This document shows positions 16,450 to 26,677 of a stretch of DNA of 64,000 nt, one piece after another. The notes under the pieces are model-generated. The model was given only the letters and a program-made list of their open reading frames with translations. It had not been told where the DNA came from and searched no databases. Made by a program: the position numbers and the translations under genes. Source of the stretch: Chryseobacterium sp. 3008163 (GTDB lineage: Bacteria; Bacteroidota; Bacteroidia; Flavobacteriales; Weeksellaceae); contig NZ_CP033070.1 of assembly GCF_003669035.1 (NCBI RefSeq), forward strand, positions 124,001 to 188,000. The letters are read 5' to 3'. How positions within the stretch are numbered: position 1 is the first letter of the stretch; every line of letters starts with the position of its first letter.

Positions 16450-19197
16450 TTATTTTTTAATCAACTTACGAGTTACCGTTTGACCGGAATCAGATATTTC
16501 AACGAAATAAACTCCAGAAGGAAGGTTCGCAATATTAATTTTATTTTTACCTGAAGAAAGTTTCTGCTTTCCAGCAATCAAGCTTCCTTTTGCGTCAAAT
16601 ATTGAATAGTTTGCCGTGTTTGATTTAAGTTCAACAAAAAATTCATTTTGCGCAGGATTTGGATAAACGCTCACCTCATCTTTTATCATTTCATTCTGAG
16701 AAACGGCAAGTGTAGCAAAATTCAATGGAAGAAAAGCGCTTGTGTAAGTATTTTCTTCTGTAATATATCCCTGGAAAGGATTAATAAAAGGTTCGTTCCC
16801 GGCAACTACTTTATAGAATCCAGTAACTCCGTTTTCTGTCTTAAGCACGTACGCTCCGGCAGGAACTTTTATCGTATGATAAACTCCATTCACCTGATTT
16901 ACAGTTATTGCTTTTGGAGTTGATACATTACCTGAACCAACAAAACTAATGTTTCCCGTAGCATTAACGAGTACAGGTGTATTTGCAGGAATGATACCAC
17001 TGGTAATCTGTGTAGATGCTACCCCCGTTGCAGAAGGAATCATGGTATATGCTGTAACTCCTAACGGAATACTTGCCTCAAAAGGCAGTAATACAACACC
17101 ATAATCACTGAAATTTCTTGTATATGATGCTGCCGTTGCACTAAAATTAAATGGCACCTGAAAGTCCTTCCCTTGATCTGAAAGAGTAAGTGTATTGCAG
17201 ACAGTTCCGGATACCACGTTTGTGTTGTTATTGTTCACAGAACTGTTAACGTAAAATAAACTGTTCAGGTTTTGAGAGGTACTAATCCAGCTTGATGTTG
17301 CATTAATTCCGGTTGTATTTCTAAAATCCAATGAAGTGTAATATTCATTTTCTAATGCATCCATAAGATTACTGTCAGTCGATGCATATGCAGCTTCAAA
17401 CTTAGATGCTCTTTCGTTTCCTACATTGAAATATACATCACCAAGCGTTAATGTAAGAATAGAACTGAAATTTCCACTTCTCAGCCCAATAATTCCTTTG
17501 CATCCAAAAGGCAGTACCGATCTGGATATATCAAATACCAAATTAAAACTGCCTGATCCCGGCGTTGGAAAAGCTACACTTCCGTAATTGTGATTTCTCA
17601 GTGTTCCGTTACTGTCTACATAATATAATGTTGTATTAGAAGAAGTTGGCAAATTGCTTGTCATATAACTTAGGACATTAAAAATTAGTTTATTATATCT
17701 GTCATTTAATGCTACATATCCGTTCGCTGCGGTAGTATTTGAACTGATAAGCGGTGTAGAATTGTAAAACGTAACTGTCTGACCAGACAATTGATGCCCT
17801 GTACCGAAAGCCGGATTTGTAGTCGTCTGAGTTTCAATTTTATTATAATGCATCTCTGTTCCTGTCATTAAGGAAATAGGTCTGTCACCACTTTTATTAA
17901 AAACAAAAGTCATTACGCTTGAAGGACTCACCGTAATCTGCGGTCTGAAAGTATCGGCAGAAAATGTGAATGGAGCAGAAACCATGTTCGAAGTTTGTGA
18001 TGTCGTTGTACTGGTTCCTGAATTGGTAAAGAACGGCAGATCTGCTTTCAGGTTATACGAGTTTGAAGATGAATTGATGACCACCAGTGTAATCTGGTTT
18101 CCATCCTGTGAAATGTATGATGAACCTTCCAATGTGCCATTGGCTACTTCCCATTTAGCATCGATTCTCCTTTTACCCGTTGTCGTCTTTGCGAACTGTG
18201 ATAAAATATATCCTCTTTTTGTCATCTCACCTGCTACGGTACCATTTGTTCCATCACCCATCATTCCGTAGTATCTTTTTGATGCGTAGTGAACCCATGC
18301 ATTGATATTACCAAGCATCGCATTGTTTACACTCCTTGCAAAAGTGAAACCATCAATCGACCAGTTAAAGTCTCTTGCAGGTACAGTGGTATTGGAATTC
18401 CAGTTGATGAGATATTCTGTTTGCCAGATTTGTTTATTATAATTCTGAAATTGCTTGTATACCGACTGCATAGAGCCATACTGATGACCTCCATACACTT
18501 CAAAATTTGCCATCACTGCAGGACTTAGAAAAGCATTTGCAAAATTATCTGTAAAACCGACACTTTCCGGAGCAATAACGTTACAGTTGATCAAATGTCC
18601 ATAGTCTTTAACGAAAGTAGCAATCTGCGTTGGAGTCCAGATACATCCCTGATATTGTGCCATCTCATCAGGCTCGTTCTGTATAGAAATATAATCAAGT
18701 GTTACTCCGTTGGTAGCCAGATAAGTCACGAAACTGTTGAGATGAAGAGCATAATCTTGGTAATTTGCAGGTTTCAGATAACCAATCTGCTGTACTCCGT
18801 TCGTATCTGTGTACACTGCGTTAACGTGATTATTGGTTTTCCATGCTGCAGGCATTGTCCAAGGGCTTGCAAATACAATCAGTCCCATTGATTTTGCCAA
18901 TTGTGCTGTGGCCAAAACCTGTGGCCAGTTGGAACTGTCTTCCGGAATATACAGCCTCAGCATATTGTATCCGCCATCAGTAGCACCGGTTCCCCAGAGT
19001 TTCTGAATTTCTGCGGTTGTCATGTGATTGTAGGCAAATTGCGGACTGCAGACGAATCCTCCGAATCCTGTAATGTTCTGATAAGTAATATTCTTATCAA
19101 TTTTTACTTTTGCGGTCTGTGTACTCTGTGCATTAAGATGCCCTGTGAATAAGATACCTGCCATGGCAGCAAGTACTAAATTGACGATTTTTCTCAT
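16450..19197 (-). CDS. GH30 family xylanase-like enzyme with T9SS type A sorting domain
   Basis: A 915-residue secreted protein. A signal peptide (to about HLNAQ, residue 24) is followed by a GH30 clan-A barrel with NITGFGGFVCSPQFAYN, acid/base E175 in YISIQNEPDE and nucleophile E261 in IWQTEYLIN, and a beta-sandwich to about residue 430. A long beta-rich region of unknown function follows, and the last ~75 residues (VYPNPAQNEFFVEL to VTRKLIKK) form a T9SS type A sorting domain. It should therefore cross the outer membrane and be anchored or released. Context (GH115, xylosidases) suggests a GH30 glucuronoxylanase or related endo-xylanase, but the subfamily is not assigned. No GH10 or GH11 xylanase exists in the window. 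It is the last gene of the xylan run. Confidence 0.88.
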   Translation of the reverse strand: MRKIVNLVLAAMAGILFTGHLNAQSTQTAKVKIDKNITYQNITGFGGFVCSPQFAYNHMTTAEIQKLWGTGATDGGYNMLRLYIPEDSSNWPQVLATAQLAKSMGLIVFASPWTMPAAWKTNNHVNAVYTDTNGVQQIGYLKPANYQDYALHLNSFVTYLATNGVTLDYISIQNEPDEMAQYQGCIWTPTQIATFVKDYGHLINCNVIAPESVGFTDNFANAFLSPAVMANFEVYGGHQYGSMQSVYKQFQNYNKQIWQTEYLINWNSNTTVPARDFNWSIDGFTFARSVNNAMLGNINAWVHYASKRYYGMMGDGTNGTVAGEMTKRGYILSQFAKTTTGKRRIDAKWEVANGTLEGSSYISQDGNQITLVVINSSSNSYNLKADLPFFTNSGTSTTTSQTSNMVSAPFTFSADTFRPQITVSPSSVMTFVFNKSGDRPISLMTGTEMHYNKIETQTTTNPAFGTGHQLSGQTVTFYNSTPLISSNTTAANGYVALNDRYNKLIFNVLSYMTSNLPTSSNTTLYYVDSNGTLRNHNYGSVAFPTPGSGSFNLVFDISRSVLPFGCKGIIGLRSGNFSSILTLTLGDVYFNVGNERASKFEAAYASTDSNLMDALENEYYTSLDFRNTTGINATSSWISTSQNLNSLFYVNSSVNNNNTNVVSGTVCNTLTLSDQGKDFQVPFNFSATAASYTRNFSDYGVVLLPFEASIPLGVTAYTMIPSATGVASTQITSGIIPANTPVLVNATGNISFVGSGNVSTPKAITVNQVNGVYHTIKVPAGAYVLKTENGVTGFYKVVAGNEPFINPFQGYITEENTYTSAFLPLNFATLAVSQNEMIKDEVSVYPNPAQNEFFVELKSNTANYSIFDAKGSLIAGKQKLSSGKNKINIANLPSGVYFVEISDSGQTVTRKLIKK

Positions 19198-19288
19198 AGT
19201 AATAATTTGATTTTAAATGTGACATAAATTTTAATTTAACTCAATATGTTATTATTGTTTTTTTGAAATAAAATGTGTGGAAAATTGC

Positions 19289-21816
19289 TTATTTATTTTC
19301 TGAAATTTCACTTTCCGGCGCTCCCAAATAACTTGGCTTAAGTCCGCCTGTGTTGATTAAAATCTTTTCTAAAACAATTCCCGGTTCCAGCACTCTAAAA
19401 CGAAGAGTATGTTTTCCCGGTTGCGAAATCTGATGTTTTGTGATTGATTTAATGATGTGTTCCGACTGCCATTTTCCTAATTCACCTTTATAGTGACCAT
19501 TGAAATTGATGACTTGCGGAGTTCCATCATCAAATGAAATCTCATAACGCAGTCCTTTATTATGATTATAGTTTAAAGTTGGAGCTAATAAAAGTTGTAC
19601 CTCAAATTCGCCTTTGGATTCAAAATTAATATCGTATTCCAGATAGGTATTTTCATTAGCTTTCGGATAAGCATTTTGTGGAAATGTTGTGATACCGGAT
19701 TTTGTCTTACCGAAATCAGGAATAACTTCCCAATGAATTTGGTCAGAATTATTCATTCTTGCAAAATTTTCGGCTTCGATAGAAACATAACCATTTTTCT
19801 CTTGGAACACTTTCTCCTTCGACACATTTGCTTCAGAAACGTAAGTGATTTCAGGCATTATATTTTCTTTACCGTCGAACCACGCCTTGTATCCTATCTT
19901 CATCTGATCCATCATATGCGTCCATTTTCCGCTGGCAATTACATTGTTGTATTTATTATCGAGATAAGTATTTCGCTCGAAACATTCTTTCACTTTATCA
20001 GCATAGAAATTAGCTTTAAGGTCATTTTTCGAAGCCAATTCTTTATTTTTTGCCACTGCATAATACATTTCGTACAAATTACTACACGCATCAATCGGAT
20101 AAAGAACCAACTGATAATACGCATCCTGATATTCTGCAGGAATCTGCTCTTTCAAACGTAATGCATCTACTGCCAAAGCTCTGTAATCATTCAAACCGTT
20201 TCAAATTCATTATAATTTTGAAGACTGAATGTTTTGCTGTCAAGTGTTTCAGGTGTTACTCTGCGGTTGTATTTAGCATAAAGATTAATCATTCTGGCAA
20301 TTTCCTTTGAATGTTTTTCGCCAAATTGCTGAGCAGACCATTTCTCGGTATATTCTAAAAGATTTTTAGAATTAAATTGTTTCGGATTCCACGCCATTTC
20401 TAAGAAAAAACTGATTGGAAATTCCATCGGTTTTAAATCACCAACATTTACAACCCAAACTTTATCTACACCGTGTTCATAGGAAAGATTCATCTGCTCC
20501 CAAACCCGTTGTATCGGACTAATATTAATCCATTTTGAATTTCTCGGCCCGCCTACATAGTCGAAATGGTAATACATCCCGTAACCGCCTTTGTGTAAGG
20601 GTTTCGAAAGGTCTGGAAGCTTTCTCACGTTGCCCCAGTTGTCATCACAAAACAGCAGAATCACATCATCCGGAACTCTCATTCCTTTATCATAATAATC
20701 CTGAACTTCTTTATACAACGCCCAAACCTGAGGCGTTTTATTAGGATTTTTACCTGTCACATTTTGTATGATTTTACGCTGGTCTTTTACGATGTTCTCC
20801 AATAAGGAAATATTAATTCCCTCTCCCATTGCTTCATCGCCATCACCACGCATTCCGACAGTGACTAATTTTTCCCAGTTTTTGCTTCTAACGATTCCAG
20901 CTTTCCAGAATTCCTGCAACACTTTAGCATTTTTTGAGTAATCCCAAACGTTCGGAAGATTATTTTTTTTGATGTATCTGTGCCAGTCGGCTTGTGCCTG
21001 TGCCATTGGTTCGTGGTGCGAAGTTCCCATTATAATTCCCATTTCGTTGGCTAATGGTCCACTCAAAGCATCATCGTCGTAAAATGCTTTTCCCCACATC
21101 GCAGGCCATAGATAATTGGCTTTGGAGCGAAGAAGCAATTCAAAAACCTTTTCGTAAAATTTAGAATTGATGCCACCGAAAGTTGCTCTTGCCCAACCAC
21201 CAAGGGAAGGTTCTTCATCATTCAGGAAAATTCCGCGGTATTCTACGGCAGGTTCTCCATCGGTATAAATTCCTTTTTTGAAATATAAATTTTCTTTCTT
21301 TTCTACCGGAACATCTGCCCAATAATGCCAAGGTGAGACGCCAATCTGCTGCGAAACTTCGTAAATCCCATAAATAGTTCCCCGTTTGTCGCTGCCTGCA
21401 ATCACAATCGCTTCGGAAACTCCGGGAAATGGATTGCTGATATTTTGGATGATGTATTTTTCACGTTTTCCGGTTAATGCTTTTCCATCAATTTTTTTTT
21501 GTCTGATTAAATCATCAATGATAGATTGTGTTCCGACAGTTCCGATGATGATTAAAGGAGCATTCATTCCTGAAATCTGATTCAGAATGTTAGGTTGCTC
21601 GCCTGTGACTTTCTGGAAATCTGTTTGGAGATTTTTGACAGCCCTCAGAATTCCGTTATCAATTCCGGAATTGGTGTAAATGGAAAGATTGACCGATTTT
21701 TCTTTTAAGACAATATTTTCCGGATTTTTTTCAGTAATAATGAATGGTTCTGTCGCACTGATTTGCAAACAAAAACCGAAGAATGCGACGAGAAATAATA
21801 TTTTTATCTGATTCAT
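19289..21816 (-). pseudogene. GH115 alpha-glucuronidase, interrupted by a frameshift
   Basis: Two minus-strand frames (21816-20191 and 20194-19289) are the halves of one GH115 enzyme. The first has a signal peptide and the catalytic body (YRGIFLNDEEPSLGGW, MWGKAFYDDD, GTSHHEPM, GMRGDGDEAMG, DDNWGN). The second has the helical segment and the C-terminal beta-domain (SIEAENFARMN onward). The first ends NYNEFETV-stop and the second begins LNDYRALAVDAL on an apparent TTG, so one base lost near 20193-20195 explains the split; restored length is about 842 residues, normal for GH115. The family removes (4-O-methyl)glucuronic acid from xylan, fitting the uxaC/uxuAB genes upstream. If the lesion is real, this activity is lost. 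Confidence 0.88.
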
Positions 21817-21840
21817 AATCTTATATTTTTATTTATTTGT

Positions 21841-21873
21841 AACCTTCAAGGTTTTAAAAACCTTGAAGGTTTG
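21841..21873. repeat. AACCTTCAAGG palindrome, copy 2
   Basis: The same 33 bases as at 8503-8535 (arms AACCTTCAAGGTTTT and AAAACCTTGAAGGTT), here in the 64-base gap between the GH97 and GH115 genes. It would form a hairpin in the polycistronic mRNA. Confidence 0.85.
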
Positions 21874-21880
21874 AATACGA

Positions 21881-23824
21881 TTAATTTCTTAACACAAATC
21901 CTCCGTTAGTCCAAATTTCTACATTGAACTCTCCTTTGGTATTTATTTTCACCTGTTTTTCTGATGAATTTCCCTGCGTATCATCATTGATGAATTTCAC
22001 CGTTTTTCCGGCAAACATTGGTAAAACAATTTTCAGTTTCTTAACCGCTTTTTCTGCATTAATACCCGCAACATACCATTTGTCCTGATATCTTCTCGCT
22101 ATCACAGAATATTTCCCAGGATAACCGTCAATGAAAACCGTCTCGTCCCAAAGTGTGGGCACTTCTTTCATAAAATCCAATTGGAATTTTGGAGCATCGG
22201 TCAGGTTATTGGGCATTACCCCAAACATCTGAACCGGATTCTGAAAAAGAACAGCTGTTGCCAATTGGAAACCGTCGGTGGTATGTCTTTTATTTTTTTC
22301 TTTGTTGGATTTAGTCAAAAATTTATTCAAAAAAGTTCCGCCAAATTCCATACTTCCGACCGTATTTCTGATGAACGGATGCAAAGTGGCAAAAAACGCT
22401 TCCTGCTTGCGGACATCCTCTGAAAAATAAAGCATTTCTGAGGCTAAAACAGCTTCGCTTCCTGCATAATTCGGATACATCACTTCCCAACCTCTCGGCA
22501 AAGTGGCTCCGTGAAAAATAATCATCAGACCAAAATCATTGGCATCCGACAAAATATCTTCGTACAGACGCATTGTTTCCTGTTTGTCTCCGCCAAAGAA
22601 ATCGACTTTTAATCCTTTTACTCCCAATTCTTTCAGCCATTTCATTTCTTTTTTTCTTTCGATGGAAGAATTCATTTTATTTCTTGGTCCCATCGGCGCA
22701 TCATTGGCGACTCCGTTGGAATTATACCAAAGCATCACATCCACATTTTTGGATTTTGCGTATTGAACGAGTTCTTTCATTCTGTCTTTGCCAATATTTT
22801 TATCCCAAAGCGCATCCATCAAAATGTATTCATAACCGATTTTTGATGACAAATCAATAAATTTGGTTTGGTCGTCATAATTCATACTGTTATCCTGCCA
22901 TAGAATCCAACTCCAGGTAGATTTTCCGAACTGATATTTTTGCGAAGGTTCGTAAAGCGGTTCTACCACATTAAAAGGAATTGTAGTTTCCACAATTGGT
23001 TTCAACGAATCTCCAATGGTAATGGTTCTCCAAGGTGTTTTCCCCGGAAGAGAAATCGCTGCGCCCGAACTTCCGAAACCATTATTTTCTGCCATATTCG
23101 GATAGGCAACTTGGTATAGATTTTTTTCTGAAGCGGTATCAAGATGAGAAGCACAATACAAACTACTAACTCCAGTTTCTGAAAGTAAAATCCAGCCTTC
23201 GTTTACGATATGAAAAAGTCCCGGGAAAACGTAACCATAATCCGCTTTTGTTCCTAATTCTGCATCGGCTTTGTAGCCACTTTCGTAGCTTGGTGCTGTT
23301 CGTGCAAAACCGGTCATCGGTTTCATCATTGGTGAAAGAAATGTTGTTGTCTGTTGTGGAAATCTGTATCCTGTCACTTCCGATTGCACAACAACACTGA
23401 ATCGGTCTTTCATTGGCGGAATGTCATATCGAAACGCAATATTATTATCACTTACCTGAAACTCAATTCCAATATTGAATTGGTCTTGATTGGTAAAATT
23501 GACGGTCAATGTATTGGCTTTATACTCAACTTCAGATTTTTTGATTTTCTCGTTGCTGTATTTTTTAGAAACGTTATCTTTTTTGCTGTTGATGAATTTT
23601 AAATTTTTAGAAAAATCCGATTCATTGGTTATCAATCCCAAAGGAGATTTTTCGAGCATTGTTTTTCCTTGAAAAGTAACGGAATACAATGCTTTTCCCT
23701 GTTCTGAAAATACATTCAGTTTCAGTTTTCCGTCCGGACTTGAAATTTCCGCAACCTGTGCTTTGACCTTCGATAAAAAACAAAAGCTTATGAATAATAT
23801 AAATAAAAGTGTAATTTTTTTCAT
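21881..23824 (-). CDS. Glycoside hydrolase family 97
   Basis: A 647-residue exported enzyme with a signal peptide (ends KVKAQ, residue 23), an N-terminal beta-supersandwich (about 25-290), a TIM barrel (about 300-560) and a C-terminal beta-domain. The barrel has WSWILWQDNSMNYDDQ and GVKGLKVDFFGGD, which places an Asp (D408) where retaining GH97 members have their nucleophile; inverting members use a Glu base instead. It is thus predicted to be a retaining alpha-galactosidase-like or beta-L-arabinopyranosidase-like enzyme rather than the inverting alpha-glucosidase SusB type. In this locus it could remove galactose or arabinopyranose decorations from xylan; that is inference. Six bases separate it from the GH43 gene upstream. 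Confidence 0.88.
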   Translation of the reverse strand: MKKITLLFILFISFCFLSKVKAQVAEISSPDGKLKLNVFSEQGKALYSVTFQGKTMLEKSPLGLITNESDFSKNLKFINSKKDNVSKKYSNEKIKKSEVEYKANTLTVNFTNQDQFNIGIEFQVSDNNIAFRYDIPPMKDRFSVVVQSEVTGYRFPQQTTTFLSPMMKPMTGFARTAPSYESGYKADAELGTKADYGYVFPGLFHIVNEGWILLSETGVSSLYCASHLDTASEKNLYQVAYPNMAENNGFGSSGAAISLPGKTPWRTITIGDSLKPIVETTIPFNVVEPLYEPSQKYQFGKSTWSWILWQDNSMNYDDQTKFIDLSSKIGYEYILMDALWDKNIGKDRMKELVQYAKSKNVDVMLWYNSNGVANDAPMGPRNKMNSSIERKKEMKWLKELGVKGLKVDFFGGDKQETMRLYEDILSDANDFGLMIIFHGATLPRGWEVMYPNYAGSEAVLASEMLYFSEDVRKQEAFFATLHPFIRNTVGSMEFGGTFLNKFLTKSNKEKNKRHTTDGFQLATAVLFQNPVQMFGVMPNNLTDAPKFQLDFMKEVPTLWDETVFIDGYPGKYSVIARRYQDKWYVAGINAEKAVKKLKIVLPMFAGKTVKFINDDTQGNSSEKQVKINTKGEFNVEIWTNGGFVLRN

Positions 23825-23830
23825 TCTAAT

Positions 23831-25204
23831 TTATTTTGAAAACATCCAATAGTCAAAAAACATAATATCTTTTTCAGCTTTGCCATTGAATACGAAATAA
23901 AGATTATGAATACCTGTAATTTTGTTGGTTAAATTAATTTTAACCGTTTCAAAGCGGTCATCTCCGCCAGTCATCGGAACTTTTATTGTTCCTGCAAGCG
24001 GTCCGTCCAAACTGTCTAAATGAACATCCATCGTAACTCCGCCGTTATGCGTGGTTCCTACTCTTGCAGAAAAAGTTATTGCGCCATCTTTTCCAAAATC
24101 AATATTTTTCACACTCGAATAAGCTCCATTTTTCTTTGCTTTGATGAAAACTCCCGCAACTTTATTTTGATAAGATTTTACATTTTCTGACCACGAAATC
24201 ATCTCCGCCTGATTGAATGCGTAAGGATTAACGGTTGCAATAGCTTTCGTAATCCCATTGGTCATTTTGAAAGGTGAAATAGAACCATCTTTATTAAATT
24301 CTAATTCCTGCACACTGACCGAACGTGTGAATCCACTTCCGCCCGGCAACGCACCATTGTGATAGAAAAAGTAGGTTTTCCCTCTGAAATCAATCACGCC
24401 GGGATGATTGGTAAAAGATTTTCCTTCCGCAGGCATTATGATTCCTCCATATTTCCACGGACCTTGTGGACTTTCGCTGGTGGAATAGCCGATAAATTCA
24501 GGCAACGCACCGCCCGGCCAGAAGAGATAGTAGAGATTTTTTCTCTTGTACAACCAGGGACCTTCTTCGTATTTTGTGGGTCTTTCCGGATTGCCTTCTC
24601 GTTTTCCGAAAGATTCTTCGGTCATCGGAACTTCAACAATGTCGCCCGAATAGGAAATCATATCTTCATTGAGTTTTACATATTTTAGTTTAGGATTTCC
24701 CCAATACAAATGTGCCTGACCGTCATCATCAATGAAAACCGTCGGGTCAATATCGCCCCATTCACTCTGAACTAAAGGTTTTCCCAGCGGATCGTGAAAT
24801 GGACCGAACGGACTGTCGGCAACTGCAACTCCAATTGCACCCTTATTGTTGGTTTTGGAAATCATTGGGACGTACATAAAAAACTTTCCGTTTCGTTCAA
24901 TACATTGTGCTGCCCACGCATCACGCTTTGCCCAATCGAAATCGGTATAGGAAAGTATCACGCCGTGGTCTGTCCAGTTGACCATATCATTGGTGGAAAA
25001 CAGTTTCCAGTTGTTCATCGTAAACCAAGTAGAATCATCCTCATCGTGGCTGGTATAAACATACAAACGGTCATTGAACACCATCGGTGCAGGGTCTGCG
25101 GTGTAAGCGGTTTGAATGATGGGATTTTGTGCAGACAAAATTCCACCATAGCAAATCAGCAGACCATTTAGTATTGTTTTTATGATATTTTTTTTCATTT
25201 TCAT
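23831..25204 (-). CDS. Glycoside hydrolase family 43 with C-terminal CBM6-like domain (copy nearer GH97)
   Basis: A 457-residue exported enzyme with signal peptide (ends GGILSAQ, residue 26), five-bladed propeller and a C-terminal beta-sandwich (about 330-457) of CBM6 type. The three catalytic carboxylates are visible: D37 in [10 protein letters not shown] (base), D153 in [12 protein letters not shown] (pKa modulator) and E214 in KYEEGPWLY (acid). It is related in sequence to the next GH43 (25230-26621), so the pair arose by duplication, but diverges after the acid residue (WPGGALPE versus ASTCCPEG). It probably releases arabinofuranose or xylose from arabinoxylan oligomers in the periplasm. 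The substrate within GH43 cannot be fixed here. Confidence 0.9.
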   Translation of the reverse strand: MKMKKNIIKTILNGLLICYGGILSAQNPIIQTAYTADPAPMVFNDRLYVYTSHDEDDSTWFTMNNWKLFSTNDMVNWTDHGVILSYTDFDWAKRDAWAAQCIERNGKFFMYVPMISKTNNKGAIGVAVADSPFGPFHDPLGKPLVQSEWGDIDPTVFIDDDGQAHLYWGNPKLKYVKLNEDMISYSGDIVEVPMTEESFGKREGNPERPTKYEEGPWLYKRKNLYYLFWPGGALPEFIGYSTSESPQGPWKYGGIIMPAEGKSFTNHPGVIDFRGKTYFFYHNGALPGGSGFTRSVSVQELEFNKDGSISPFKMTNGITKAIATVNPYAFNQAEMISWSENVKSYQNKVAGVFIKAKKNGAYSSVKNIDFGKDGAITFSARVGTTHNGGVTMDVHLDSLDGPLAGTIKVPMTGGDDRFETVKINLTNKITGIHNLYFVFNGKAEKDIMFFDYWMFSK

Positions 25205-25229
25205 AGCAATTTGGCTTTAAAAATTGACT

Positions 25230-26621
25230 TTAATTTGAACTGAATTTCCACCAATCAAAGTAGAAAAGGTCTTTGCTTCCTTTGAATACGAAGTATAAAT
25301 CGTGCACGCCTTTTATATTTTTTACCTGAGATTTTATAGTTTTAAACAGGTCGCCTTCTGCTTTTCCTGTCACTTGTACAGTTCCTAATATTGGTCCGTC
25401 CACCGCATCGGTATGGATTTCTATACTCCCGCCGTTCATTGAGGCCACCGATACTTCCAGGAATTTTGTTCCTTTGGAAAAATCAACACCCTGAATTTTG
25501 AGGTAATCGCCATTGTTGATAGACGAAACCACCATTCGGTCGGTAATTTTCTTGCCAGTGTCGTAAGGATTATTTCTTTCCCATTCGGTCATTTTTTCTG
25601 TTTTCAAGCCTTCACTATAAGCAATAGTTTCTGCTTCAACTTTTTCATACGGATTCAAAGTCGCAATTCTTTTTACCCCTTCTGGATTCCAAAAAGGTAA
25701 CTTTTGAATCGTGCCATCGGCATTGTAAGTCAGTTCGCTCACACAGATAGAACGGCGCTCATAATGCTTGCTTATGGTTTGTTTTCCGAGATTGTAATTG
25801 AAACCGAATACGTAAGATTTTCCTTTGTAGTCAATGATTCCGGGATGATTTCCGTTGGAACGCTTGTCACTGTCCATAATCATTCCTTTGTATTCCCACG
25901 GACCGGTTGCCGATTTGCCCATTGCATAACCGATTCCTTCCGGACAACACGTTGAGGCATATGCCATATAATAATTCCCGTTGCGTTTCCAAGCCCACGG
26001 ACCTTCCTGATAATGAAACGGATCTGGCGAACCTTTGACTTTGGCAATCGAAGGATCTTTTACGACTGGTCCATCCGCAGAAATCATATCTTTATTCAGT
26101 TTTACGTACCATAAATTGGGATTTCCCCAGTACAGATAAGCCTGTCCGTCATCATCAATAAGAACGGTCGGATCAATATCGTCACTCGAATTTTTCACAA
26201 GTGGTTTGCCGATAGGATCTTTGAACGGACCATAAGGACTGTCTGCCACCAAAACACCGATTCCTCTTTGTCCGGGCATCGGGCAATACATATAAAACCT
26301 GCCGTTTCTTTCTATGACCTGAGGTGCCCAAGCTCCGTTTTCCGGGTCTGTCCATTTGAAATCTTTCAAAGAAGCAACAACACCGTGGTCTGTCCAATTG
26401 ACCATATCGGTTGAAGTGTACAACAGCCAATCTTTCATTTTGAATCCGAATGCATCATCTTCGTCGTGACTGGTGTACAGAAAAACCGTGTCTTTGTAAA
26501 CCATTGGCGCAGGATCGGCCGTGAATTTGGTCTGAATGATGGGATTTTGGGCAGACAATGAAAATCCTGTAAGCATCAACCCAATATTTAAAGTATATTT
26601 TAAAACTGTTTTCTTAATCAT
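25230..26621 (-). CDS. Glycoside hydrolase family 43 with C-terminal CBM6-like domain (arabinoxylan arabinofuranohydrolase-like)
   Basis: A 463-residue exported enzyme with signal peptide (ends GFSLSAQ, residue 25), GH43 propeller and CBM6-like tail (about 335-463). Catalytic residues: D36 in [11 protein letters not shown]150 in DIDPTVLIDDDG, E206 in YQEGPWAWKR. It is a tandem paralogue of 23831-25204, 25 bases apart. The overall pattern ([29 protein letters not shown]) is that of enzymes cutting arabinose from xylan or xylosyl chains. It lies 56 bases downstream of the GH31 gene in the same run. The specificity is inferred. Confidence 0.9.
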   Translation of the reverse strand: MIKKTVLKYTLNIGLMLTGFSLSAQNPIIQTKFTADPAPMVYKDTVFLYTSHDEDDAFGFKMKDWLLYTSTDMVNWTDHGVVASLKDFKWTDPENGAWAPQVIERNGRFYMYCPMPGQRGIGVLVADSPYGPFKDPIGKPLVKNSSDDIDPTVLIDDDGQAYLYWGNPNLWYVKLNKDMISADGPVVKDPSIAKVKGSPDPFHYQEGPWAWKRNGNYYMAYASTCCPEGIGYAMGKSATGPWEYKGMIMDSDKRSNGNHPGIIDYKGKSYVFGFNYNLGKQTISKHYERRSICVSELTYNADGTIQKLPFWNPEGVKRIATLNPYEKVEAETIAYSEGLKTEKMTEWERNNPYDTGKKITDRMVVSSINNGDYLKIQGVDFSKGTKFLEVSVASMNGGSIEIHTDAVDGPILGTVQVTGKAEGDLFKTIKSQVKNIKGVHDLYFVFKGSKDLFYFDWWKFSSN

Positions 26622-26677
26622 AATTAATTTTTTTGAATTTAATTCTTCCGTCCTGGTATTTCAAGAATTTGACTATC

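Noticed and set aside
19595..20161. Plus-strand frame of 188 codons
   Set aside because: It lies wholly opposite the GH115 coding region and its translation has no family features; an antisense shadow.
19289..20194. Treating the 3' part of GH115 as a separate gene starting at TTG
   Set aside because: It starts mid-domain and its upstream frame joins the first part when one base is restored; an independent gene is unlikely.
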